A program made the position numbers and the translations under genes. The notes beneath the pieces are model-generated. The model did not search any database. It was given only the letters and a program-made list of their open reading frames with translations, and was not told where the DNA came from. 64,000 nt of DNA from Aplectana chamaeleonis (taxonomy: Eukaryota > Nematoda > Chromadorea > Rhabditida > Cosmocercidae), in contig JAPDOI010000173.1 in NCBI GenBank assembly GCA_029168955.1, positions 1,143,501 to 1,207,500 on the forward strand. Direction: 5' to 3'. Shown here piece after piece: positions 22,401 to 34,400 of the stretch. Numbering within the stretch: the stretch's first letter is position 1; every line of letters begins with the position of its first letter.

Positions 22401-25400
22401 TGCCCGTACACAACTTGCCAACTGGCAACTGTGGCTCAATTGTGGTGTTGAAAAAAATGCATACATATATACATACGTAGTACCTGAACTTACCTTCCGT
22501 TCGCACATATATTCTTTTCAGTGCAATCAGAATCATATCTGCATTCCCTGATTATATCTGCCCGTAATTTACTTTCGGTTCTTGCAATATTCCCTTCACT
22601 AACACAAGATCCTCCAGCAGCCACCGAAAACTCTGAGCGAAACCTGTATTTTCACTGACTACACACCTTCGAATAGTTACTCTCACCTGGACAAATGCAA
22701 ATCCTGCGAGTAATGTCACACTGTGCACCTCCGAAGCATTGGAAATTTGCATCACAAGAGCCCATAATGCTTGTTATTGAGCGACATTTTCTATCGACAT
22801 TAACCTCACCGGTTGGACATACACAAATGCTGTTCATACAGTTGGAGCCGCCCGAACAGATCTTGAAAGAAAAAGCTTCAACCAATTGTCATTCATGTGT
22901 GCGATGACTCCATCAGCTACCATGTCTCCTCTAGTTCGGGGTTAAATTAAGTGTGTGCCGTTGCGGACTTGCGCTGCGCACATGTGAAGCATCGGTTTCG
23001 TGAGAGCTACTCCACCCACCATCATCAGTTGATCATGTGAGTTTTTCTATATTTTCTTAGTCTCATGTCTTCTCTCAACAGTTTCCGTTGTTTAAATGCA
23101 ATATTTGTTATATGAGTTCCCTTTGCAGGAGTTTTAATTTCGCGAGCTTCGCGAATCATTGGCAGGTAACAGATTTCGCAAAATTTCGGTGAGTTTTGTT
23201 TTCGTGTAAGTTTTTTTTTTCGTGGTGTCGCTTAAAGGCAGCATACACGCTCGTAAACGTGGTTGGGATAACAATGTGGATCGAGCCGTATGACCTAAGA
23301 CACAATGCCTACGCATTTTTAAGTGTCAAAAACGACCCACAATGCCGCTACATGAGTTATAAGTTAGCCCCGCCCTGTATTTTCACGCCTCCTGTATTTG
23401 CTCTTTTCCTCCAACGCAGGGTTGTTGGGCCATCTTCGCCGTTAGTGACGTTTGTGGTTCACTTGTTAGGCAATTCACCTACAGTCCCGACGGTGGATAT
23501 GACCCAGCAACCCTGCGTAGCAGGAAAAGGCCAATTACAGGGGGCTTGAAAATACAGAGCGGGGCCAGGTTCTAACTCGTGTAGCGGCATTGAGGGTCGT
23601 TTTTGACATCTCAAAGTGCGTAGGCGTTGTAATCTGGGCAATACCATTATATTTCCGTCGTTATCTCGATCACGTTTACGAGCGTGTATGCTGCCTTTAA
23701 ACTGGAAGCTGTATTTGGTAAAAATATAAAAACAAAACAATACATCATGAAAGTAATTCCATCCAAAGAAATGTTCAAAATAAAAAAATGACCAACACCT
23801 CTAGCAGGTTTTCTGGGATAATCGAGCCGGCCTCGACAATGAAAAAAAATTGACAAAGGTCACGATCATTAAAAACTTCGCTAGAAAGGTGAGAAGTTAC
23901 TAAAAAACACAGAAACCGGTTCTAGTCGGGTAACACGAGGAAATAATAAACAGCGAAAATTGTCCATTCCAATCCATTGCCGACGAATCCCACTACTTCT
24001 AAAATTGAATCCTTAGGAAACGGTTGTAATATAACAAACGTAGCATCGAAAGTAGAAAAACTGTTGGAAAAGACGAGAAAAACAAGAAAACCCGTGGAAA
24101 ATAGGAAAAAAATTCCTTGATCAGCTGGTGAGGTGCGCGCGCAGAAGTTCGCACGAAACCGTGATTGCAGCGCGAGTCCGCAGTGGCACATACTAAATAT
24201 AACCCCGAGCCAGAGGATATACGCCCATACAGGGGTGTGCTGCGCTATGTCCGAATGGGCGGGGCGGGGCGGAGTCGTCTGTCACCACCTGCCTCGTCGT
24301 AAACGGAGGCGCGAGGAGCGCAATTATGGCGCTGCTCTCACTGCGACACCGCCGACCAACTAATGAGCCATTTAAGCCATTTGACTGAGAGAAAAAAAGG
24401 AGAGATTTCGAACTGTCGCAGACCTCGCCTTTGTCGCAGCTTGCACCAGGGCTTGCGTGAACCAGACTGACACAAACACCGTTGATGTTCTGTGAACCGG
24501 TTTGACATTCTCCATTAGGAAATCCTGCATCTGCAGGGGAAACACAGGTGCCATCTATGCAAACAGCACGACCTACAATATCGATTTTTGAGGATCCCTC
24601 CTATCAATGTGCGCCATTACCAGGGGCACAAGAGCTCTTTGAAAGCAACGAAGTTTGGAGTTGAATCAGTTGACGTTACTGAAACGTACCCTGACAACGA
24701 GATGTTCGATTGCAGGCTGCGCCAGCTGGAACAGCTCGTAAGGCAACGCATTCATCTCCTTGAGCCACCATGCCGAAAGGACACTGACACACACCGTTCT
24801 CGCACGTGGCCTGGCTCATGCAACGTTCAAGACCAGTATGGCATGGTTTTCCAGGAGCAACTAAAAAGTTTAATGGTACCTGTGAACCTGGTTGCATTTA
24901 GGCCGTGAAAAACGAGTTTTTCGTAGATTCTTCGAGTGAAGGTGCGGAGAGGGGGTTAGAAACAGCGAGAGAGCGGAGGGCAGGCAAAGACAACAGAATC
25001 GCGCACACTGCACGCACCATGACTGATGGGAATTTCCGTTTTTTACAGAGAAGAAATGAACCAGAGTGGCCAGCGTGATGTGCTAATTTTTTTGAAGAGA
25101 TTATCACTATTCTTGTCACCTTTCTAAGAAATACTCCCCTAATACAGCAGGGTGACCAGAATTACTGAAACTTGGTCTGGCCTCAATGGTAATTTTTGGT
25201 ACAATAGTCCAGTCGCCGCGTATAGCAACCTTGCCAGGCGCGAAAGCTGCTCTCGTTCAAATAATCGGGAGAAAGGGGCCGAATAGACTCCCGCCGCTGA
25301 AAGGCGTGGCAGCGTGCAATGGAGGAGTATCGATCATGCGGCGCCGCACGATCGATTCCTCTCCATTGCATGCTGCCGCGCATTTCAGCGGCGGGAGTCT

Positions 25401-28400
25401 ATTCGGCCCCAAAGGTAGGAAAAAATCGACTGCGCCCCAGAAATGGGAAACGGGCCACGCTCACCGTCCAGTTTTTGACCTCAATAGGAACGAGACGCGC
25501 GATCGAATTCAAAGGCAGTGTCCACGATCGCGCGTCTAAACAAACTAATATTTGTTTCCCCATTCCCTATCGTTCTAGCTTTATACTGTGGTCTGTTATA
25601 GTGCGATGGCTGCGATTACAAGGAAGAGTAGGTTTAAGGCAACTCGCCTGGTTCAAAATCACATTCTTTGAAGAACCATATTTCTGTTCGTAGTGGGTTC
25701 TGAACGATTCTGTAGGCACAGCTGTGATCAACGTTAAATTCTCTCTATGATGAGCAAAAACTGAATATCGATTCCAGGGTGGGACCGTGCCCTTGAAGGA
25801 ATTGTTTTCGCAATTTATTTATCGGCATAGATGTGACCTCCTATATTGTAGCCCGCTCCAAAGAAAAATTGGCCACGAATGACGAGAAAAAACAGTGAGT
25901 TCGTCTTGTTCCCTGAAGATTGTATTCGCTCATTCTAGCTGCGAGAGATGAGCGATGTCTCTCGAACACATATTTTCAGCCTTGCCTCCGAAGACCCATG
26001 TATGACTCGTCATACATATTTAAGTTCATAATCAACTTTAGGGAGAAATTGAAACGTACCGGCGTTTCGCAACTGACAGGAACCATTGAGTGGCAGCTGA
26101 TCTGAAGGGCACTGGCAAATCCCGGAAACACAGGACGAGCCACCACCACAGTTAGTGAATGAATTGCACGAACTCTTCGGTGGGACTGGAAATGGGATTA
26201 TGTTGGAGGAAGTGTCCACGATGAAAACCGAGTTTAATTTTGTGGAATACACAGGCAGAGGCGGGTGGACGATGTTCCAACTTAGAAGTTTTACGGGGTC
26301 CAAGGTTTTTGAACGTTTTTCACGCAATAAACCACCGAAAAAGCCTGACTCGGTTTTCATCATGTACAAAGCCGCTGAAGCAACTTGGATGCAGTTGGCA
26401 TCTCGTTATATTCAAAGTTCATTCAGAAGTGGCGATGCGTCACGGACGGCGATTTGTGCGAGTCATTGTTATACAGCTGAGGGCTTCAATTTCTGTTTGA
26501 ATAGCTCCGCTATTTGCAACCTCAAGAATTGCAATCAAGGGAGATCTAGGGTCAAGGCTCGGAGACATTTTGACCTCCCCAAAATTTGGGTTAGATAGGT
26601 CTACTGGGGCTAGTTAAGCCCCATCTACAAACTTTGTAAGCTATGAGCCGTTACTTATGAAGAAAATGGTCTCTAAGTAAAGAAAAACGGTAATCACAGC
26701 ATGATCAGCTGGGCGAAATAGCGATATCCCTTTGGCATGTGGTTCGTCGTATCGCCGCCACGAGGCGGGGTCACCGCGCGTAAGCTACGATCCAGTGGGT
26801 AATCTCAAAATCGGAATTTCGGCCTGACCTGCATTTAACATGCACTATTGCGTCGCCGTGTGATTGGCCTTTGGCGTACCCATGTCGCAGAATGTCGCAC
26901 TACTCAGAGACAGATTGCTCACTTTGAGTTTCGACCAAAAGCAGGCCTGCGACTGAAAGCAGCGACGTGCCTTGTGATAGAAGTGTACCAAAGGCTCATA
27001 CGCCTCACGCAGTCGATGTCGAATCCATTCGATGATCTATCCCTGGCGCTGCTCCTCATTGCGTTCCAGCTCACTACGACTGGCTCTAGCGACAGTGAGT
27101 GTCTTCACCAGGGATTAGCGGAATAAAGGTTTTGAAATTCCGAAATCGGGAGTCGAAACAAGTTTCAAAATGTCGGGAATCGCCTAGCGGAAGTCGAAAC
27201 AGCATTTAGATTCCGGAAATCGACACAAGTGTCGGAAATCGGGAAGGCTGTGTGGTTACCGTTCGAATGATCGCATGTTTTCTGAAGCGAGAAAAATCGA
27301 AAAAAGCCTAGAATTTTTTCCATGTTACTCGATAATGATTCGTTTCGCCAGAAGGACAGAAACCGAAAGACGGCTGGTGGGCGTTCTGTCCCAGCTGAGC
27401 GGAGCCTGTACAGAGAAAGCGAGACGCTAACGAAGTGCTAACGACGTCGAGTCCTCGCGCTGGCTATTTGCAGCACTTTACTCACCACGAGCATCTGCTA
27501 GTGTGATACCAGATTATATCAACTATGCTTTGAGCGACTCGAATGATTTGAATACCCGAAAATTCTAAAAAACCGAATAATTTAAAAGCGACAACTTCCG
27601 AATAAATCGGAAAACCGAATACTCGAAAAGTGCCGAGTCCCGAATCACTCGAAAAATCGAATATGGGAAGAGCTCAAAATTCCGAGCTATACGGAGAGCC
27701 GAAAATTCGAACATCTGCCTGTATGAGGGGAGCACGTGCTCCTATTTGTTCCAAATACAACAAGTGCCCCAACAAATAAGACGTTCCATGCGTGCATGAT
27801 ACACATTCGACTCGATGATAAAACGGTTTGCAAAGAATCAACAATGGACATGGAGTTCGTCTCCTATCAGAAGCATCCTCTGAAATTATATGCTCTTAAC
27901 CTAGGATTTTCGCGCCCCCCCCCACTCCAAACTTCCAAATTTTCAAAAAACTTGCGTGTCACCTTCATTGTCCCGCGGGACAACAAGCGCTTGACCCTGT
28001 GCGCAGGGGCAAAGCACCGAATGAACAAAGAAGCCACAATATCGGAATGAAGAAGCAGCTGACCGAATTGGTCTTTCACAAGAGCCGTTTGACAGAACGG
28101 ATTTTTGCATCCAGGATATTGAACTACCGTAATCTTCAATTAGCCGCGGAGCCCGTTACTGATTATGGAACTCAAACATCGTATTCAAAAGCATCGTTTA
28201 CGCTAAAAACCAATTTCCATTTTTCAGGTTCAATTTCATTCATGAGCCCGGTACACCACACCGGTAAACTTAGGCGCATCAAATACGTAGGGTTATGAGG
28301 TTGGAAGGGGTTAAAGATGAGGATCCGCCACTAGTTCTCACCAGTCATCTAGCACTTTTTGATAGAATGTTGATGCAACCGTCAAACAACATAAAAAAGA

Positions 28401-31400
28401 AGTTACGGCACAAGCCACACATGCAAAAAACTTCGAAAATGATAGTAACGAGGCCTCCAAACGCAGAAAAACTTCTAAAACGTTTTTTTCGCAAAATTCA
28501 AATTTAATTTGCAAGTTAAAAGTTTTGTCATGGGCCCTATCGACGTTCTCGTTTAATAGAGAGGCAAGGCTACACAAAAACATAAAAAAAATTACGGCTT
28601 CTGTCGCATACGATGTCTTTAAGTGCATTGACGTAGCTTTGATCCATACTATACAAAGAATATGACAAGAGACTTGGTAGCGCCGCGATTTCACTCACTC
28701 ACTCACTCATCCCGTTAGCTGGCGTCAGGCGGAGCGGGATGACCTCTCAGCCAATACATTGATGTGGGTGCCATGGGAGCTCGAGCGGCCTGAAAGATAC
28801 GCTTCCATTCAGAACGATTCGTAGCAATAGATCTAGCATTAAGGACACTGCACCGTTGTATCTTCAGATCATCCTCGATTTGTTTCAGAAATGTCTTTTT
28901 AAGGGGCCGTTCGCTGGATCTTCCACTGCACTGGCAGTTTTCTCCATAGCATGCTGTACGGTAATCGGCTCGCGTCCATCCTGCATACGTGTCCAAACCA
29001 TCGCAATCGTCTGGTCTGGACTTGGTCCTCGATTGTGGGCTGGTGGTCACATTGCTTCCTGATGATTTCGTTGCGTATGCGGTCACAAAGGGTAATCCCG
29101 AGGATTTGGCGGAAGCATCGCATCTGGAAGGACTCGAGTTCCACCAGGTCCGACTTGAGCAGCGTCCACGTTTCCGAGCCGTATAGTAGTATAGGAATTA
29201 TCAATGCTCGGAACAGCCGAATCTTCGTCTTCATCGATACGTTGGCTTTCTTCCACAGACACCAGCCAAGCGAAGCAAAGGCAGTAGAAGCATTCCCGAT
29301 TCTGCTGTGGATCTCCGTCGTTGCTGCCACTTTCTTCTCCTGCACTACTGATCCAAGGTACTTGAAGTCCTTCACTTGCTGGAGTTCAGCTCCTTCGAAG
29401 TGCACAGAGGCGTGCGATCCGTCAGATGACATGACTTTCGTTTCATCCTTATTGATTCGCAAGCCATAGGAGTTCGCAAACTGCGCTATGTTACCAATAA
29501 AATACGCTGCCTCAGCATCGGTATCCGCGAACACAGCACTATCATCTGCAAGCATCAAGTCCGTCACGTAATCGTTGGTACCGTACTGGATGTCTCTTCA
29601 ATTTTCAAAGGCCTTCGTCATGATGGCATCGATCACAGTATTGAACAGTAACGGTGATAAGACACCACCCTGACGAACACCAGCATTGATCGTGAATTCT
29701 TCAGACAGCCTATCTCCGATGCGAATACAACTAGTTAATCCATTGTATGTTTGCTAGAGGAGCTTCACTATCTTCTCCGGCATGTGCTCGCATTCCAGTG
29801 ATCTCCATAAAGCCGGCCAGTAAACGCAATTGAATGCTGACTTGAAGTCAATAAATGCGATGACAACGCGTTTGCCACAACGAATCTTTTCTTCTAAGAG
29901 CTAACGCGGAGCGAAAATTTGGTCACTGCAGCTACGACACGGCCGAAATCCTGCTTGCTCTTCACGGCTGGTTTGTTCTCGATGTCGCTGAAGTCTGCTT
30001 TGAATGATCCTGTTGAAGACTTTTCCAACAATCGATATGAGACTTATTCCGCGATAGTTATGACAGTCCCTCGCGTCACCCTTTTGGTAGATAGGCACGA
30101 TTATACAACGCTTCCAAGTGACTGGTATGCTCTCAGACTGCCAAATGAGCTTAATCAGCTTATGAAGTTGACCCAACAGAATGTCTCCGCCAGCTTTGCT
30201 TGCCTCAGCTGTTATGTCGTCCACGCCCGACGCCCTACCGTTCTTCAGAGACTTGACAGCCCGTCTCAATTCTTCCACAGAAGGTTCTGAGTCCAGAGCA
30301 GCTTCCTGCGACACCGCTATTAGAGACGACTCGATAAACGGTCCCTGTGGTGCGTCGTGATTGCAAAGATCATCAAAGAACTGCCTCCAACGCTGTAGAC
30401 GTTCGTCCGTAGTGCGCACGAACGTCCCGTCTGTGTTTCTGATGCTATTGCTAACGGACTTAGTCTTCTTCCCGAGGCGATTCAGTGTACGGTAGAGTGA
30501 GCGATAGTCATGACTTGCAGCAGACTCCTCCGTTTCGTCGGCTATTCTGTTCCAATACAACTCTCGTTCCGCCTTCAACCTGTGTCGGAATTCTTTACAC
30601 AGCTCCCGATACCGATTAAAATTAGACAGTTTCGCTTGCTTGCGTTCATCTTTGAGGCGGATAGACTCGTACGATATCCATGGTTGCGTCCGCTGGCGAG
30701 TGACAAGGAGAAGTGGCTCGGCGTATTCCAGGATGGCGTCCGTTGTCTGCCTCTCTTGTTCAACCACAGAATCAGTTTCAGTTAACAAAGAAAAATGATT
30801 CGACAGTGCGACTTGAAACGCCTCCTTCGTATTGAATGCCATTAGCTGCGACCAATCAAATCTTCTTCTGGGAGACTCCACACGCCTCGCTCGCTGCAAC
30901 CGACGCTTCACCAATGCACGCAGGAGGTAGTGGTCTGAACCGCAGTCAGCGCCTCTCATAGCGCGCACGTCGTTCAATGACGATTTGAAACGTGAATTTA
31001 TCAGCGCGTAACGACCAATAAAGTCTGCGACCGCGAACGGGGCTTCGATATGTATACTCGGTCCGTACTTCTTATTCGAATACTCGCCGTTTTGGCCGAT
31101 TATTCGAATTACTCGTATTCGAATTATTCGAACAATTCGATTATTCGACTATTCGAGAAAGTCAATTTTTCGAATTATTCGTGTATCCGGATATTTGAAA
31201 TTTTTTTTGTTTGATGTACTCTAATGTCGGTATGCCAGCCGCGTCAGATGTAGGTGTGCTGCTACGATAGCGCTGGAGTAGTTTGCAGCAAGTGCTCTTG
31301 CGACTAAATTTTGCAGCACGTGCTGCTGTCTGGAGCACGTGATACTGCAGTAGAGCCTTTCGATGAGTGTGGTCACTCCAGTTGAAAGCATATACAAAAC

Positions 31401-34400
31401 ACATTGAATGCGACGATCTTCTGAGTACATGAATTACCAAGGTGCCTGGAAAAATTGCTAAGTGAATGATTTTTTTGACTGTCTCGTTTTTACTCGATTC
31501 GAGTGATTATTCGAAGAGTTTCGTTCATATGATTCTTAATTTCATCGAACAACCAAAGGGTAAAACTCTTTTTTTCTTTATCCAAAAACATGAAAGACTT
31601 TTCTGAATGTTATTCATTCGAAAAAATTAGAAAACGCGATATCTCATACCATTTTCGCGTATTGAGTATGGCAATAATAAAAATTTTTAATGCATATAAC
31701 GCAGTGTTATGAAATTTTCCTGCAGAAATCCGTGAATAGTATGTGGTGTTTCACTAGCGGATTATTGCGATGATTAAAGCTCTGCAATTAGCCAGCGCGA
31801 CGACTATAGTCGTCGTTAGCACCTCGTTAGCGTCTCGCTTTCTCTGCCCAGACCCCGCCCAGCCACTGCCCCGAAAAACGCACGCTCCTAGATGGTAGGC
31901 TCTCATTGAGGTCGTCAACTATGTGTAAATTTGTGGTTTGAACGTTCTTCTTTGTTGAAAATATTTTTAGTGATGTATGCAGCTATTCATGCCTTCTTTC
32001 ATTTTTACTATTGAACGCTTTTTCCTGCTTTATCAGTGCTTATGGTCAAAGTCTGGATTCTCTGACGACTAACTATCAACGACTAACGAGGGCTCTGGCT
32101 CGTTGCACGACTATTGACTAACAAAATACAATATTCCTGTTACGCACATCGTTGAATCCCATAAAAATTGAGTTGCTTTAACAAGTCTTGACAGAACATG
32201 ACGAGTCTCGACTCGTCGACTTCGGTCAGTTGATGCAGATTAAAGGCAGCGTCCGCGCAGAGAACCACACTTGGTTTTTTTTCTTCTCAATCCAAAATTT
32301 GAATCAAGTGGAGATAGTTAACAAAGCTTGAGACTTCAACACTGCGCATACATAATGCTATAGCCTCTTGGAAGTCCCTCCGTGATCTGAAAGGGCGTTT
32401 TCCCGGTCGATCATCTAGCAAGAGGAGCAGAAGCGCCACAACATGCTCCGGCAAATCCATAATTCCATATTCTTCATTTCGAGAAATCCTCGCGTTTAAA
32501 CGTGTGTTTTGGGAGCTTTTTGTCTTTTAGAGAATTCTTGACAATAAAGAAGCCAGAAGAAATAATCAACCTAAGAAGTTACAGGGGTCCAGCATTTCCG
32601 ACATTGATGTTTTACACAAGACACCGGACAGACGTGGAAAAAAGGAAGCTGAACACTCTGGGATTTTCAAACGGGTTTTTCTCCGAAATGTGAGTGTTTT
32701 GGGTGTTTTTTTGCGATAAATTCACAACTTGGTGGGCCTACCTTCGCAAAATAGTGAGAAACCTAAAATCGCTTTTTTGCGTGCACGCTGCCTTCAAGAA
32801 TAATAATCATGCGTTTTGTTCCGATTTCCGCACTCAATTTTCGCAAATCGAAAAGCGGAATTCCAAGGCCTAAAACCTCAAGAAATCGGAATTCCGCTCA
32901 TCCCTGATCCTCACTCAATCTTCCTTGTCCATCCATAGCCCAATTTGGTCTGCAGCTTCACGAGGCACAGATAATGGGGCATAGTGCGACAGACATCCTG
33001 CAGCCAGGCTACTGCGCGAGGTGTGATACAACACAACTTTGGTCCGACCCCCTCCTGAATCGGACGATTTGCTCAGCTCCCCCCCCCCCCTGTTAAGAAC
33101 TCCGTATGTTTTTCCTCATGTATGGCTGTCCACATGTGAAACCGTACCTAAAATTACATTAACGCAGCTTGAAGCCGAAGAGCGCTACATAAAGTGGGCG
33201 GAGCTTGTTTTCATGTCCTGAGGGCACAACGGTACAGTTTCGGTCACGAAAACGACATTTAGAATATGAAGCTAAAGAGCGCTACATAAGAAGGGGTTTT
33301 TGAGAAAAAAGTTATCAAGTTCGGGGTTGTGATGAAATATTTACATGTATTTATAGAAATTCTAATGAGAGATTTTCGCGTTGCTACAACGTGCGGTAAA
33401 CATAGTCTTGAACCGAAAAAACTAATTTTTTTAGCCGGTTAAAAACGGTCTTAGAAAACCCATTTATAGGTGTTATACAATCGATTTTTGCGTTGCTATA
33501 ACACCTATAAATGGGTTTTCAAAGACCGTTTTGAACGGGCTAAAAAATAGTTTTTTCGGTTCAGGACTAGGTTTTCCGCACGTTGTAGCAACGCGAAAAT
33601 CTTTAATTAGAATTTTGATAAATACCTGTAAATATTTCTTCTTAATCCCGAACATTAAACATTTTTTCAAGGCCCCCACCTTATGTTACGCTCTTTGCCT
33701 TCAGGCTGCGTTCATGAAATTCTGGCTGCGGTGTCAAATGAGGACAGCCATATTACAAATGTAGTTTTCGTGATCGTAGCTGCACCTGTGTGCCCTCAGA
33801 ACGTAAGAAGAGCTTATGTTGCAGGCGAAATCGCACCTCCGAAATTGCCTAACGAGCCAAGTTTTTGGAGGAAGTTGCAAAAGAGCCTGAAAATCAATAT
33901 CAGATTATGACTTTCTGGAACATCTGTGTCATTTCGTTGACAGGATAGTCAGTTTGTAATAACCTCCATGACAGTGAATAGTAAACACCACTAATGCTGA
34001 CATATCCAGGAGTGCTTTGGTGACACACTTTACAGGGCCACAACTCCGCTTCCATGTCAGCTGCTATGCTACTGTAGTCTATTGTTTAGCATGCTTTCTC
34101 CATCAGTGAACTGTCACATCTAATTGTGAGTTCCAGCCCCACTTTTATATCTCCATTCCATATTCTGCCTCAGTTGTTTCGCGCAGTTGCTTCTCACTCT
34201 TCAGTTTCTTTTTTGATGACCAGTCTCATTTCGCCCTCTCATTTTGATCTCCTGTATTATTTTAACCTCTTATTGTGATCTCATTTTGCCGTTATATTTC
34301 ATACGGACGGTATGGCTCTCCGAACCCCTCCCCACCCCTTATAGCAGGTCATCTTGGTTCTTGGTTAGTCAAAGGTCCGACCCTCCCCCCCCCTCTGTAA

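Larger units (their letters stand above)
27370..31866. mobile_element. 4.5-kb inverted-repeat structure holding a LINE
   Basis: CAGAGAAAGCGAGACGCTAA at 27411 with TCGCGCTGGCTATTTGCAG is matched in inverted orientation at 31775-31846. Inside each end lies TTCGAATAA-type low-complexity sequence (27530-27720 and 31055-31200). An RTE-like LINE (28692-31050) and CACGTG repeats lie between. No transposase was recognised. Confidence 0.6.

Noticed and set aside
26155..26598. 147-residue plus-strand ORF
   Set aside because: Antisense to EB exon 8 and a MITE remnant, with no recognisable domain.
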